From: Streptacidiphilus sp. PB12-B1b
GTDB lineage: Bacteria > Actinomycetota > Actinomycetes > Streptomycetales > Streptomycetaceae
Assembly: GCF_014084125.1 (NCBI RefSeq)
Contig: NZ_CP048405.1
Coordinates: 744,001-808,000 of the forward strand
Direction: 5' to 3'
Length of the DNA stretch: 64,000 nucleotides
A model generated the notes under the pieces. It was not told where the DNA came from and did no database searches. It saw only the letters and a list, made by a program, of their open reading frames with translations. Each line of letters begins with the position of its first letter. Within the stretch, counting starts at the first letter, position 1. The translations under genes were made by a program, and so were the position numbers. Positions 40,931-50,270 of this stretch are shown piece by piece.

Positions 40931-42217
40931 TTGGCCGCATTGACGCGGGGGAATGTGCTCGTACCGAGGGAGGCGCCCGAGTGCGCCCTGCGGGACCGGC
41001 CGTGGGCGGTGCTGCCGGCGGGCTTCGCCGCCGTCGCGGCGGCCGAGAACACCCGGCTCGGGCCCGAGATCGTACGCGAGATACGCCGCCGGATACCCGA
41101 GTACGCCCGACCCCTGGACGGCCGGTTCGGCGCCGGAATCCAGCGCGGCGCGGCCCGCGCGCTGGCCCAGTTCGCGGAACTGATCGCGGACGACCGGGCC
41201 GCGCCCGAGGATGCGCTGCGGGTCTACCGCTCGCTGGGGCGCGGCGAGTGGCGCGAGGGCCGCAGCCTCGATGCGTTGCAGGCCGCCTACCGGCTCGGCG
41301 CGCGCATCGCCTGGCGGCGCTACGCCCAGGCGGCCAGGCAGGCGGGCATGCCACCCGCCGCGATGACGCTGCTGGCCGACGCCATCTTCGTGCACGTGGA
41401 CGAGATGGCCGCGGCCTCCGTCGAGGGCTATGCCCAGGCCCGCGCCCGCGACGGCGCCGCCCGGGTGGACCCGGTCGCGGACCTGCTGCGGAACCGGGAG
41501 CGCCTGGTCCGGGTGCTGGCTGCGGGCGGCACCGAGCAGCGGCTGAACGAGGCCGCCAACGCCGGGCGCTGGGCCGTGCCGGAACGTATCGCCGGCGTCG
41601 CGCTGCTGCCCGGCGGCTCCCACCCGGAGACGCCCGGCCCGGCCGGTTCCGCCGCCGCGCGGCTGCTGCGGGCGCTGCCCTCCGCCGTGGCCGCCCTCGA
41701 CGGCCCCGAGCCCTGCCTGTTCCTGGCCGACCCGGACGCCCTCGGCCGCGCCGACCGGCTGGCCCGGGCGCTGGCCGGGCGCACCGTGGTCGTCGGCCCG
41801 GCCGTCCCGGTCGGGCGGGCCGCGCAGTCGCTGCGCTGGGCCCGCACCGTGGCCGCCCGGCTGCCCGCCGACGCCGAGCCCGGAGTGGTGCACTGCGACC
41901 GGCAGTTGGCGTCGGTGCTGCTGCTCGCCGACGAGGATCTGGTCCGGCTGCTGGCCGAGCGCCGGCTGGGGCCCCTCGACGGCATGCCGCCCAAGCGTCG
42001 GCAACGGCTGGAGGAGACGCTGCTGGCCTGGCTGGAGACCTGCCGGGGCAGCGCGCCCGAGGTCGCCCAGCGGCTGGGGCTGCACCCGCAGACGGTCCGT
42101 CAGCGGATGCGGCAGATCGACGCGCTGTTCGGCGCGGCCCTGGTCGAGCCGGACGCCCGGTTCGAGATCGAGGTGGCGCTGCGCGGCCGGCTGCTGCTCG
42201 CCGGACGCACCGGCTGA
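40931..42217 (+). CDS. PucR-type transcriptional regulator
   Basis: 428 residues from TTG 40931, chosen because AAGGAG lies six bases upstream; GTG 40862 would add 23 residues without a ribosome site. The N-terminal half is helical (ALRVYRSLGRGEWREGRSLDALQAAYRLG). The centre is a GGDEF-like degenerate fold. The C-terminal PucR helix-turn-helix is clear: SAPEVAQRLGLHPQTVRQRMRQIDALFG (about 370-400). The family often controls purine, amino-acid or antibiotic-related genes in actinomycetes. Targets are unknown. Confidence 0.82.
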   Translation: MAALTRGNVLVPREAPECALRDRPWAVLPAGFAAVAAAENTRLGPEIVREIRRRIPEYARPLDGRFGAGIQRGAARALAQFAELIADDRAAPEDALRVYRSLGRGEWREGRSLDALQAAYRLGARIAWRRYAQAARQAGMPPAAMTLLADAIFVHVDEMAAASVEGYAQARARDGAARVDPVADLLRNRERLVRVLAAGGTEQRLNEAANAGRWAVPERIAGVALLPGGSHPETPGPAGSAAARLLRALPSAVAALDGPEPCLFLADPDALGRADRLARALAGRTVVVGPAVPVGRAAQSLRWARTVAARLPADAEPGVVHCDRQLASVLLLADEDLVRLLAERRLGPLDGMPPKRRQRLEETLLAWLETCRGSAPEVAQRLGLHPQTVRQRMRQIDALFGAALVEPDARFEIEVALRGRLLLAGRTG

Positions 42218-42236
42218 GACAGAGGGGGCCAAAGGC

Positions 42237-42273
42237 AGAGGGCCCGTCGTCCGTACTGCGACGCGGGCCCTCT
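42237..42273. terminator. Bidirectional terminator between pucR-type and cold-shock genes
   Basis: AGAGGGCCCG (42237-42246) pairs with CGGGCCCTCT (42264-42273), a perfect 10-bp stem. TT follows on the plus strand, and CCTTT occurs three bases after it on the minus strand. It lies between two convergent genes. Confidence 0.6.
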
Positions 42274-42353
42274 TGGGGCGGTGCTGGACGAGCCACCGGA
42301 GACTCAGGCGACCTGATCGGAAGGGATCAGGGGCGGTTCATCAGTGTTGGGAT

Positions 42354-42557
42354 TCAGATCGCGGTGACGTTCTCCGCCTGGGGGCCCTTCGGGCCCTGCG
42401 TGACGTCGAACTCCACCGGCTGGTTCTCCTCCAGCGAGCGGAAGCCGTTCGCGTTGATGGCGGAGTAGTGGACGAAGACGTCGGGGCCGCCGCCGTCCTG
42501 GGCGATGAAGCCGAAGCCCTTTTCGGCGTTGAACCACTTGACGGTTCCGGTCGCCAT
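42354..42557 (-). CDS. Cold-shock protein, CspA family
   Basis: 67 residues of the single cold-shock domain, with both RNA-binding motifs: [12 protein letters not shown] (RNP1-like) and DVFVHYSAI (RNP2-like). It is an RNA chaperone of the cytoplasm. ATG 42557 has AAGGAG seven bases upstream. As is usual for the family, a long leader precedes it. In S. coelicolor a cold-shock gene also sits next to mqnA, so the order is conserved. Confidence 0.95.
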   Translation of the reverse strand: MATGTVKWFNAEKGFGFIAQDGGGPDVFVHYSAINANGFRSLEENQPVEFDVTQGPKGPQAENVTAI

Positions 42558-42670
42558 AACCGTTCTCCTTGCGAGGGACGTAATGGACGCCACACCTCGT
42601 GACGCCCGGTCCGCTGCGCTGATCGCCCCGCCTTCAGGTACTTCGTGTGACAAAGCTCTGAAAACTACAC

Positions 42671-42699
42671 AAGCCCGCGGTCACATGCTCCGCAGGCTT
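42671..42699 (-). other. Hairpin in the cold-shock gene leader
   Basis: AAGCCCGCGG (42671-42680) and CCGCAGGCTT (42690-42699) form a 10-bp stem with one mismatch, followed on the minus strand by GTGTAGTTTT. It may be a structured part of the cold-shock 5' leader or a terminator for transcription coming from mqnA's side. No promoter was convincingly placed in 42558-42805. Confidence 0.35.
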
Positions 42700-42742
42700 G
42701 AGTACTGCATGGGAAATCAAACTGCAACTGCGGAAACCCTAG

Positions 42743-43744
<1,002 letters not shown>

Positions 43745-43863
43745 CACCTCCGGCGGCGGGCACGGCGGCGGACGGTCGGGGCCGGACGGCCGGGGGCACT
43801 GGCGTAGTCTGAGCAGCGTCTACGTCCACGCGGTAGACAGAGCCGAGATGAGAGGACGCCGAG

Positions 43864-45081
43864 GTGCTTGAGACCGCCCTGCCCCACGAGACGGATCTGC
43901 AGGCTGTCCTCGACCGTGCCGCCGCCGGGGGCAGGATCACGCCGGAGGAGGCGCTCGACGTCTACCGGCACGCCCCCCTGCACGCCCTCGGTGCCGCCGC
44001 CGACGCCGCCCGACGCCGCCGCTACGCCGGTACCGAGCACATTGCGACGTACATCATCGAGCGGAACATCAACTACACCAACGTCTGCGTCACCGCCTGC
44101 AAGTTCTGCGCCTTCTACGCCGCCCCCAAGGACACCGCCAAGGGCTGGTCGCGCGATCTGGACGAGATCCTGCGCCGCTGCGCGGAGACCGTCGAGCTGG
44201 GCGGCACGCAGATCATGTTCCAGGGCGGGCACCACCCGGACTACGGGGTGGAGTACTACGAGCGGGCCTTCTCCGCCATCAAGAAGGACTACCCGCAGCT
44301 GGTCATCCACTCGCTGGGCGCCTCCGAGATCGAGCACATGTCGCGGATCTCCGGCGTCACCGCCGAGGAGGCCATCCGCCGGATCCACGCCGCCGGGCTC
44401 GACTCCTTCGCCGGCGCCGGCGCGGAGCTGCTGCCCGCGCGCCCCCGCAAGGCCATCGCGCCGCTCAAGGAGTCCGGCGAGCGCTGGCTGGAGATCATGG
44501 AGATCGCCCACGGGCTGGGCGTCGAATCCACCTCCACCATGCTCATGGGCACCGGCGAGACCAACGCCGAGCGGATCGAGCACCTGCGCATGATCCGGGA
44601 CGTGCAGGACCGCACCGGCGGCTTCCGCGCCTTCATCCCGTACACGTACCAGCCCGAGAACAACCACCTCAAGGGCCGCACCCAGGCCACCCTGTTCGAG
44701 TACCTGCGGCTGATCGCCGTCGCCCGGCTGTTCCTCGACAACGTCGCGCACATCCAGGGCTCCTGGCTGACGGTCGGCAAGGAGATGGGGCAGCTCACGC
44801 TGCACTACGGCGCGGACGACCTGGGCTCGGTCATGCTGGAGGAGAACGTCGTCTCCTCCGCCGGGGCCAAGCACCGCTCCAACCGGATGGAGCTGATCAA
44901 CCTGATCCGCTCGGCCGGACGCGTCCCCGCGCAGCGCGCCACCACCTACGAGCACCTGGTCATCCACGACGACCCGGCCAACGACCCGGTCGACGACCGC
45001 GTCGTCTCCCACATCGCCTCCACCGCCATCGCCGGCGGCACCGCGCACCCCGAGTTGAAGCTCCTCAACGCGGCCGACTGA
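43864..45081 (+). CDS. mqnC: Cyclic dehypoxanthinyl futalosine synthase (radical SAM)
   Basis: 405 residues. The radical SAM cluster motif is CVTACKFC (CxxxCxxC) near residue 77-84. Family signatures MFQGGHHPDYG, SLGASEIEHMSRISG and FIPYTYQPENNHLKG follow. The enzyme cyclises dehypoxanthine futalosine in menaquinone synthesis. GTG 43864 has GAGAGGA about eight bases upstream. The 119-bp gap to mqnA contains no terminator, so they may be co-transcribed. The next ORF starts five bases after its stop. Confidence 0.95.
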   Translation: MLETALPHETDLQAVLDRAAAGGRITPEEALDVYRHAPLHALGAAADAARRRRYAGTEHIATYIIERNINYTNVCVTACKFCAFYAAPKDTAKGWSRDLDEILRRCAETVELGGTQIMFQGGHHPDYGVEYYERAFSAIKKDYPQLVIHSLGASEIEHMSRISGVTAEEAIRRIHAAGLDSFAGAGAELLPARPRKAIAPLKESGERWLEIMEIAHGLGVESTSTMLMGTGETNAERIEHLRMIRDVQDRTGGFRAFIPYTYQPENNHLKGRTQATLFEYLRLIAVARLFLDNVAHIQGSWLTVGKEMGQLTLHYGADDLGSVMLEENVVSSAGAKHRSNRMELINLIRSAGRVPAQRATTYEHLVIHDDPANDPVDDRVVSHIASTAIAGGTAHPELKLLNAAD

Positions 45082-45086
45082 CCGCC

Positions 45087-45491
45087 GTGCTCACCATCCA
45101 CGCCACCCCCGGCCTCGCGGTGGCCGTCGAGGGCGACCGCGTCGTCGCCCTCGGCCCGGCCGGGCAGCTGGAGCAGGCGTACCCGCAGGCGCGGGTGCGG
45201 CAGTGGCAGGGCGTGATCGGCCCCGGCCTGCTGCACCGGGGGCCGCTGCCGCCCGCGCCCAGCGCGCGCGAGCGCGTGCACGCCCTGCTGCGCCTCGGTG
45301 CGACCGCCGCCCAGCCGGACCAGCTGGCTGATCCGGTGCTGCGCGCCGCCGCGCACCGCAACGGCCTGGCCGTGTCCGACCGATCGCCGGTGCTGGAGGT
45401 CGGCGCCCGGGCCGACCTGGCGGTGTTCGCGGCGGACGGCAGCTGCGTCGCCACCGTCCTCGCGGGCCGCCTGGTCCACCGCCGGGCCTGA
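45087..45491 (+). CDS. Imidazolonepropionase-like domain protein
   Basis: 134 residues from GTG 45087, five bases after mqnC. It looks like the outer beta-sandwich part of an amidohydrolase: an N-terminal strand set ([25 protein letters not shown]), GPGLLHRG, and a C-terminal [17 protein letters not shown] typical of the end of amidohydrolases. The metal-binding TIM barrel is absent, so hydrolase activity is unlikely. Its position between mqnC and menG is conserved in Streptomyces. The role is unknown. Confidence 0.75.
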   Translation: MLTIHATPGLAVAVEGDRVVALGPAGQLEQAYPQARVRQWQGVIGPGLLHRGPLPPAPSARERVHALLRLGATAAQPDQLADPVLRAAAHRNGLAVSDRSPVLEVGARADLAVFAADGSCVATVLAGRLVHRRA

Positions 45492-45526
45492 CCGGTCGCA
45501 CCGTCGCCCTACCGAAGGTGAACAAT

Positions 45527-46225
45527 GTGAGCGTGACCCGAGCCTCCCTGGACAAGCAGCCGCACGAAGTCGCCTCCATGTTCGACGACGTGGCGGCCAA
45601 GTACGACCTCACCAACGACGTCCTCTCGCTGGGCCAGACCCGGCTCTGGCGGCGGGCCGTCGCCCGCGCGGTGGACGCCCGGCCCGGCGAGTACGTGCTC
45701 GACCTGGCCGCCGGCACCGCCACCTCCTCGCTGCCCTTCGCCGAGGCCGGAGCCACCGTCGTGCCCTGCGACTTCTCCCTCGGCATGCTCCGCGAGGGCA
45801 AGCGCCGCCACCCGGAACTGCCGCTGACGGCCGGGGACGCCACCCGGCTGCCCTTCGCCGACGCCGTGTTCGACGCCGTCACCATCTCCTTCGGGCTGCG
45901 CAACGTCCAGGACACGGACGCGGCCCTGCGCGAGCTGCTGCGGGTCACCAAGCCCGGCGGCCGGGTCGTGATCTGCGAGTTCAGCCACCCCACCTGGACG
46001 CCGTTCCGCACCGTCTACACCGAGTACCTGATGCGGGCGCTGCCGCCGGTCGCCACCGCCGTCAGCAGCAACCCCGACGCGTACGTCTACCTCGCCGACT
46101 CCATCCGGGCCTGGCCCGACCAACCGGCCCTGGCCGCCCGGCTGCAGGCCGCCGGCTGGTCCGCCGTCGCCTGGCGGAACCTGACCGGCGGCATCGTGGC
46201 GCTGCACCGGGGCGTCCGGACGTAG
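45527..46225 (+). CDS. menG: Demethylmenaquinone methyltransferase
   Basis: 232 residues. A UbiE/MenG SAM-dependent methyltransferase: [29 protein letters not shown], motif [21 protein letters not shown], and EFSHPTW. It methylates demethylmenaquinone in the last biosynthetic step. GTG 45527 is preferred, with GAAGGTGA six bases upstream; GTG 45518 is the alternative. It follows the imidazolonepropionase-like gene by 35 bp and is convergent with the SLOG-like gene. Confidence 0.95.
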   Translation: MSVTRASLDKQPHEVASMFDDVAAKYDLTNDVLSLGQTRLWRRAVARAVDARPGEYVLDLAAGTATSSLPFAEAGATVVPCDFSLGMLREGKRRHPELPLTAGDATRLPFADAVFDAVTISFGLRNVQDTDAALRELLRVTKPGGRVVICEFSHPTWTPFRTVYTEYLMRALPPVATAVSSNPDAYVYLADSIRAWPDQPALAARLQAAGWSAVAWRNLTGGIVALHRGVRT

Positions 46226-46233
46226 GAGCCGGC

Positions 46234-46647
46234 TCAGGCCCGGCCCGAGCCCTCGGGCCAGACCGTGTGCACGTACAGGCCGGCGGCGCGGGCCCGGGCG
46301 ACCGCGTCGGCGACCGCGCCGCCGGGCTCGCCGTCCCAGACCGCGACCAGCTCGTCCACCAGGCCCAGCAGCGCGGCCGTCCGGTCCAGGCCGGGGGCGA
46401 GCCGGTGGACGGCCCGGGCCCGGCGCATCAGCCCGGGGGAGGGGCGCTCCGGGTCGCCGAGGACCTCCAGCGCGCCGCCGTGCTCCAGCACGGCCTCGGC
46501 GAACCAGGTCTCCGGCCCCTCGCCCAGCGGGCTGACGCCGACCAGGCCGTAGGTCTGGTAGCCGGTGACCAGCCGCCACAGCTCGCCCCGGACCAGCATC
46601 TCGGTGATGTCGGACAGGCCCCGGTGTCCCATGACGCCGATGTGCAT
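46234..46647 (-). CDS. SLOG-like Rossmann-fold small protein
   Basis: 137 residues. It begins MHIGVMGHRGLSD, a Rossmann-like strand with a GxRG-type loop, and ends with ELVAVWDGEPGGAVADAVARARAAG and VHTVWPEG. This is the pattern of DprA/LOG (SLOG)-type or TIR-related nucleotide-binding proteins (strand-GxPGG-helix). ATG 46647 has GAGGGGA five bases upstream. It is embedded in the quinone genes on the opposite strand. A ligand such as a nucleotide is likely, but nothing more can be said. Confidence 0.6.
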   Translation of the reverse strand: MHIGVMGHRGLSDITEMLVRGELWRLVTGYQTYGLVGVSPLGEGPETWFAEAVLEHGGALEVLGDPERPSPGLMRRARAVHRLAPGLDRTAALLGLVDELVAVWDGEPGGAVADAVARARAAGLYVHTVWPEGSGRA

Positions 46648-46765
46648 GCGGTCCCCTCGTGAACTGACGCGGCTGCCGGTGGTGGATCCGGTTCAGGGTA
46701 GGCGCATCTCCTAGACTGCGCAGTGGCCCCCAAGGGCCTTCCGACGAGAGCAGCAGGAGTCCAGG

Positions 46766-48076
46766 GTGTCGCAGGTGACGCAGCAGACCGCAACCGTCGA
46801 GGCTGAGGCCGATGTGATCGTGGTCGGGGCGGGCCCTGCGGGCGCGGCCACCGCCTACCACCTGGCCCGGGCGGGCCTGGACGTGCTGCTGCTGGAGAAG
46901 TCGCAGTTCCCGCGCGAGAAGGTCTGCGGCGACGGCCTGACCCCGCGCGCCACCAAGCAGCTGGTGGACATGGGCATCGACATCTCCGAGGAGGCCGGCT
47001 GGCTGCGCAACAAGGGCCTGCGGATCATCGGCGGCGGCGTCCGGCTGGAGCTGGACTGGCCCGAGCTGGCGAGCTTCCCCGACTACGGCCTGGTCCGCAA
47101 GCGCGCCGACTTCGACGAACTGCTGGCCCGGCAGGCCGAGAAGGCCGGGGCCAAGCTGCACGAGCAGTGCACCGTCACCGGCCCGGTGCTGGACGAGCGC
47201 ACCGGCCGGGTGGTCGGCGTCACCGCCAGGATCGGCGAGGGCGCCGCCAAGGACCGCCGCGAGGTGGAGTTCCGGGCGCCGCTGGTGGTCGCCGCCGACG
47301 GCAACTCCACCCGGCTGTCGCTGGCCATGGGCCTGCACCGGCGCGAGGACCGGCCGATGGGCGTCGCCTACCGCACCTACTTCACCTCGCCCCGCAGCAA
47401 CGACGACTACCTGGAGTCCTGGCTGGAGCTGTGGGACCGGCGCGGCGGCCAGGAGAAGCTGCTGCCCGGCTACGGCTGGATCTTCGGCATGGGCGACGGC
47501 ACCAGCAACGTCGGCCTCGGACTGCTGAACACCACCGCCGCCTTCAAGGACATCGACTACCGCGAGCTGCTCAAGGTGTGGTGCGCGGGCATGCCCGAGG
47601 AGTGGGGCTACACCCCGGAGAACATGACCGAGCCGATCCGGGGCGCGGCGCTGCCGATGGCGTTCAACCGGCAGCCGCACTACACCCGGGGCTTCCTGCT
47701 GGTCGGCGACGCGGGCGGGATGGTCAACCCGTTCAACGGCGAGGGCATCGCCTATGCGATGGAATCCGGGCAGATCGCGGCGGGCGTCATCGTCCAGGCG
47801 CTGGCCCGGCAGACCGATCTCGGCCGGGAGCGGGCGCTGGAGGCGTACCCGAAGATCCTCAAGGAGGTCTACGGCGGCTACTACTCGCTCGGCCGGGCCT
47901 TCGTGAAGGCCATCGGCAACCCGCTGGTGATGCGGATGGCGGCGCAGCACGGCCTCACCCACCCGATGCTGATGCGCTTCGTGCTGAAGCTGCTGGCCAA
48001 CCTCACCGACCCGCAGGGCGGCGACGCGATGGACCGGATCATCAACGGCCTGGCCAAGGTGGCGCCCCGCGCCTGA
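46766..48076 (+). CDS. Geranylgeranyl-reductase-family flavoprotein (MenJ-like)
   Basis: 436 residues. FAD-binding VVGAGPAGAATAYHL is at residues 19-33, EKVCGDGLTPRA follows, and GDAGGMVNPFNGEGIAYAMESG is the second FAD motif. The family reduces isoprenoid double bonds; the mycobacterial member MenJ saturates one isoprene unit of menaquinone. Actinomycete menaquinones are partly hydrogenated, and the position after menG and before nuoA fits this role. GTG 46766 has AGGAG seven bases upstream. A strong terminator follows. Confidence 0.88.
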   Translation: MSQVTQQTATVEAEADVIVVGAGPAGAATAYHLARAGLDVLLLEKSQFPREKVCGDGLTPRATKQLVDMGIDISEEAGWLRNKGLRIIGGGVRLELDWPELASFPDYGLVRKRADFDELLARQAEKAGAKLHEQCTVTGPVLDERTGRVVGVTARIGEGAAKDRREVEFRAPLVVAADGNSTRLSLAMGLHRREDRPMGVAYRTYFTSPRSNDDYLESWLELWDRRGGQEKLLPGYGWIFGMGDGTSNVGLGLLNTTAAFKDIDYRELLKVWCAGMPEEWGYTPENMTEPIRGAALPMAFNRQPHYTRGFLLVGDAGGMVNPFNGEGIAYAMESGQIAAGVIVQALARQTDLGRERALEAYPKILKEVYGGYYSLGRAFVKAIGNPLVMRMAAQHGLTHPMLMRFVLKLLANLTDPQGGDAMDRIINGLAKVAPRA

Positions 48077-48100
48077 GGGCTGCCGGAAGGACACGACCGA

Positions 48101-48127
48101 GGGGGCGCCGCAGTGTGCGGCGCCCCC
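48101..48127 (+). terminator. Terminator after the MenJ-like gene
   Basis: GGGGGCGCCGCA (48101-48112) pairs perfectly with TGCGGCGCCCCC (48116-48127): 12 bp, 3-nt loop, followed by TTCGTC. It isolates the quinone genes from the nuo operon. Confidence 0.8.
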
Positions 48128-48317
48128 TTCGTCATGCCCGGGCGCCGCGGAACGGCGTTCGCACGCCGTCGCGTCAACCGCCCGCAGGGCAGGCCACCCG
48201 GGCGGGGGGTGTTTCTCTAGCACGGCCAGTCGGGATCGGCAAAAGTTGCCGTGGATCAGGCACATCTGGTAGCGCGCACACGTTTCACCAGCAGGAACAG
48301 GGTGTTCTGCTACCCCT

Positions 48318-48333
48318 TGTGAACGAAAGCACA
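48318..48333. promoter_or_regulatory. Weak Rex-like site
   Basis: TGTGAACGAAAGCACA keeps the outer TGTGAA and CACA of the Rex consensus with two mismatches in the inner right arm. It lies about 120 bp upstream of the predicted nuo promoter. Confidence 0.3.
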
Positions 48334-48389
48334 CGGGTGGTGGCTGATTTTGCCCCTTCATTACTTCTTGATCATTCGTCAGGTGGCGT

Positions 48390-48431
48390 AGATCACATTG
48401 AAGGGGCTGACGCCCGTGTCGCAGATCACAT
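48390..48431 (+). repeat. Direct repeat AGATCACAT
   Basis: AGATCACAT occurs at 48390-48398 and 48423-48431, 33 bp apart. With one-base indels the similarity extends to AGATCACAT(A)TGAA(C)GGG. The second copy ends just before the nuo -10. Tandem activator sites are one reading; a local duplication is another. Confidence 0.5.
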
Positions 48432-48442
48432 ATGAACGGGCA

Positions 48443-48448
48443 TAGGAT
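48443..48448 (+). promoter_or_regulatory. -10 element of the nuo promoter
   Basis: TAGGAT matches four of six consensus bases. No good -35 lies at 17-18 bp, where the second AGATCACAT copy is found, which suggests activator help. The start would be near 48455, just upstream of the Rex-type site. Confidence 0.45.
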
Positions 48449-48465
48449 GCAGCCGTCTTGGGAGC

Positions 48466-48483
48466 TTGTGAACCGCCTCACAT
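48466..48483. promoter_or_regulatory. Rex operator upstream of nuoA
   Basis: TTGTGAACCGCCTCACAT differs from the Rex palindrome TGTGAA-N4-TTCACA at one position. The nuo operon is an established Rex target in S. coelicolor. Rex leaves DNA when NADH/NAD rises, so complex I would be induced by reducing conditions. The site lies about 11-28 bp after the predicted start. Confidence 0.65.
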
Positions 48484-48569
48484 GAGCGGATCACGCCCGC
48501 AAGCAGTAAGGACCCGCAGTAACTGACAGGGACAGGCGCCGCCGCAACTGCCTGGGAGGTCGTTCGGTA

Positions 48570-48929
48570 ATGAACGCATATGCGCCGATTCTGGTACTTG
48601 GCGCCCTCGCGGCCGCCTTCGCGGTCGGCTCCGTGGCGATGGCCGCGCTGACCGGCCCCAAGCGGTACAACCGCGCCAAGTTGGACGCCTACGAGTGCGG
48701 CATCGAGCCCACTCCGCAGCCCGTGGGGGGCGGCCGCTTCCCCATCAAGTACTACCTGACGGCGATGCTCTTCATCGTCTTCGACATCGAGATCGTCTTC
48801 CTCTACCCGTGGGCCGTCACCTTCGACGCCCTGGGGATCTTCGGCCTGGTCGAGATGGTGCTCTTCATCGCCACCGTCTTCGTCGCGTACGCGTACGTGT
48901 GGCGGCGCGGGGGGCTGGAGTGGGACTGA
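48570..48929 (+). CDS. nuoA: NADH-quinone oxidoreductase subunit A
   Basis: 119 residues with three membrane helices. The family motifs are YECGIEP on the quinone-side loop and [12 protein letters not shown] in the second helix. It belongs to the membrane arm of complex I near the quinone site. ATG 48570 has GGGAGG ten bases upstream. It begins a 14-gene operon. nuoB follows after 43 bp; most later genes in the operon overlap. Confidence 0.97.
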   Translation: MNAYAPILVLGALAAAFAVGSVAMAALTGPKRYNRAKLDAYECGIEPTPQPVGGGRFPIKYYLTAMLFIVFDIEIVFLYPWAVTFDALGIFGLVEMVLFIATVFVAYAYVWRRGGLEWD

Positions 48930-48972
48930 CCTGCGGAGACCCGCGGACCGCCGAGAGCTGAGAGGACACCAG

Positions 48973-49527
48973 ATGGGTATTGAGGAGAAGCTGCCCAGCG
49001 GCTTCCTGCTCACCTCGGTCGAGCAGGCAGCCGGGTGGGTCAGGAAGAGTTCGCTCTTCCCGGCCACCTTCGGACTGGCCTGCTGCGCCATCGAGATGAT
49101 GACGACCGGCGCAGGCCGCTACGACCTCGCCCGCTTCGGCATGGAGGTGTTCCGGGGCTCGCCGCGCCAGGCCGACCTGATGATCGTCGCCGGGCGGGTC
49201 AGCCAGAAGATGGCCCCGGTGGTGCGGCAGGTCTACGACCAGATGGCCAACCCCAAGTGGGTCATCTCCATGGGCGTCTGCGCCTCCTCGGGCGGGATGT
49301 TCAACAACTACGCGATCGTCCAGGGCGTCGACCACGTCATCCCGGTCGACATCTACCTCCCCGGGTGCCCCCCGCGCCCGGAGATGCTGATGGACGCGAT
49401 CCTCAAGCTGCACGAGCAGATCCGCCACGAGAAGCTCGGCGCCCAGCGCGTCCGGGCCGAGGCGGAGGCCGAGGAGCAGGCGCTGAAGGCGGTCCCCACC
49501 AGCGAGATGAAGGGGCTGCTCCGGTGA
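48973..49527 (+). CDS. nuoB: NADH-quinone oxidoreductase subunit B
   Basis: 184 residues. The ligands of terminal cluster N2 are present: the tandem Cys37-Cys38 (LACCAIE), Cys103 (MGVCASSGG) and Cys132 (LPGCPPRPE). It transfers electrons to menaquinone at the junction of the two arms. A short Glu/Ala-rich C-terminal tail follows the core. The stop overlaps the nuoC start (GTGA). Confidence 0.98.
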   Translation: MGIEEKLPSGFLLTSVEQAAGWVRKSSLFPATFGLACCAIEMMTTGAGRYDLARFGMEVFRGSPRQADLMIVAGRVSQKMAPVVRQVYDQMANPKWVISMGVCASSGGMFNNYAIVQGVDHVIPVDIYLPGCPPRPEMLMDAILKLHEQIRHEKLGAQRVRAEAEAEEQALKAVPTSEMKGLLR

Positions 49528-50270
49528 GCGACGACAGCACCACAGCAGGCAACCAGGACAGCGGCGTGCCCACCCCGCGCGAGGGCACCGAGCTGGAGAT
49601 CGTCGGCGTCCGCCACGGCATGTTCGGCGGCGACGCCGGAGTCGGCGGCGGCAGCGGCGACACCTCCGGCTACGGCCGGCTGGTCAGCCCGATCGTCCTG
49701 CCCGGCGCCACCCCCCGCCCCTACGGCGGCGACTGGTTCGACGAGGTCGCCGACGAGCTGGAGGGCGCCCTGGAGGAACAGGGCCTGGCGGTCGGCGAGG
49801 TGATCGACAAGACCGTCGTGGACCGCGGCGAGATCACCTTCCACATCGAGCGCGAACACCTGCCGCAGGTGATGCGCACCCTGCGGGACGACCCCGCGCT
49901 GCGCTTCGAGCTGTGCACCGGCGTCAGCGGCGTGCACTACCCCGGCGAGAAGGGCCGGGAGCTGCACGCCGTCTACCACCTGCGCTCGATCACCCACAAC
50001 CGGCTGATCCGGGTGGAGACCACCGCCCCCGACGCCGACCCGCACATCCCGTCGACGTTCGACGTCTACCCGACCAACGACTGGCACGAGCGCGAGACCT
50101 ACGACTTTTTCGGCATCGTCTTCGACGGACACTCGGCGCTGACGCGGATCATGATGCCGGACGACTGGCTGGGCCACCCGCAGCGCAAGGACTACCCCCT
50201 CGGCGGCATCCCCGTCGAGTACAAGGGCGCGCAGATTCCGGCTCCCGACCAGCGGAGGTCGTACAACTGA
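49524..50270 (+). CDS. nuoC: NADH-quinone oxidoreductase subunit C
   Basis: 248 residues. The 30-kDa subunit signature [21 protein letters not shown] and [18 protein letters not shown] identifies it. An N-terminal extension of about 75 residues, Gly-rich ([17 protein letters not shown]), precedes the conserved domain, as in other actinobacterial NuoC. It is a peripheral structural subunit. It starts at GTG 49524 overlapping nuoB and ends at the nuoD start. Confidence 0.97.
   Translation: MSDDSTTAGNQDSGVPTPREGTELEIVGVRHGMFGGDAGVGGGSGDTSGYGRLVSPIVLPGATPRPYGGDWFDEVADELEGALEEQGLAVGEVIDKTVVDRGEITFHIEREHLPQVMRTLRDDPALRFELCTGVSGVHYPGEKGRELHAVYHLRSITHNRLIRVETTAPDADPHIPSTFDVYPTNDWHERETYDFFGIVFDGHSALTRIMMPDDWLGHPQRKDYPLGGIPVEYKGAQIPAPDQRRSYN

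Larger units (their letters stand above)
48077..48569. other. 493-bp leader region between the MenJ-like gene and nuoA
   Basis: No gene is present. In order it holds the terminator, an imperfect inverted repeat AGCAGGAACA/TGTTCTGCT (48290-48311), a weak Rex-like site (48318-48333), the direct repeat AGATCACAT at 48390 and 48423, a TAGGAT -10 and the Rex-type operator. The stretch 48305-48400 is AT-rich. Confidence 0.6.
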
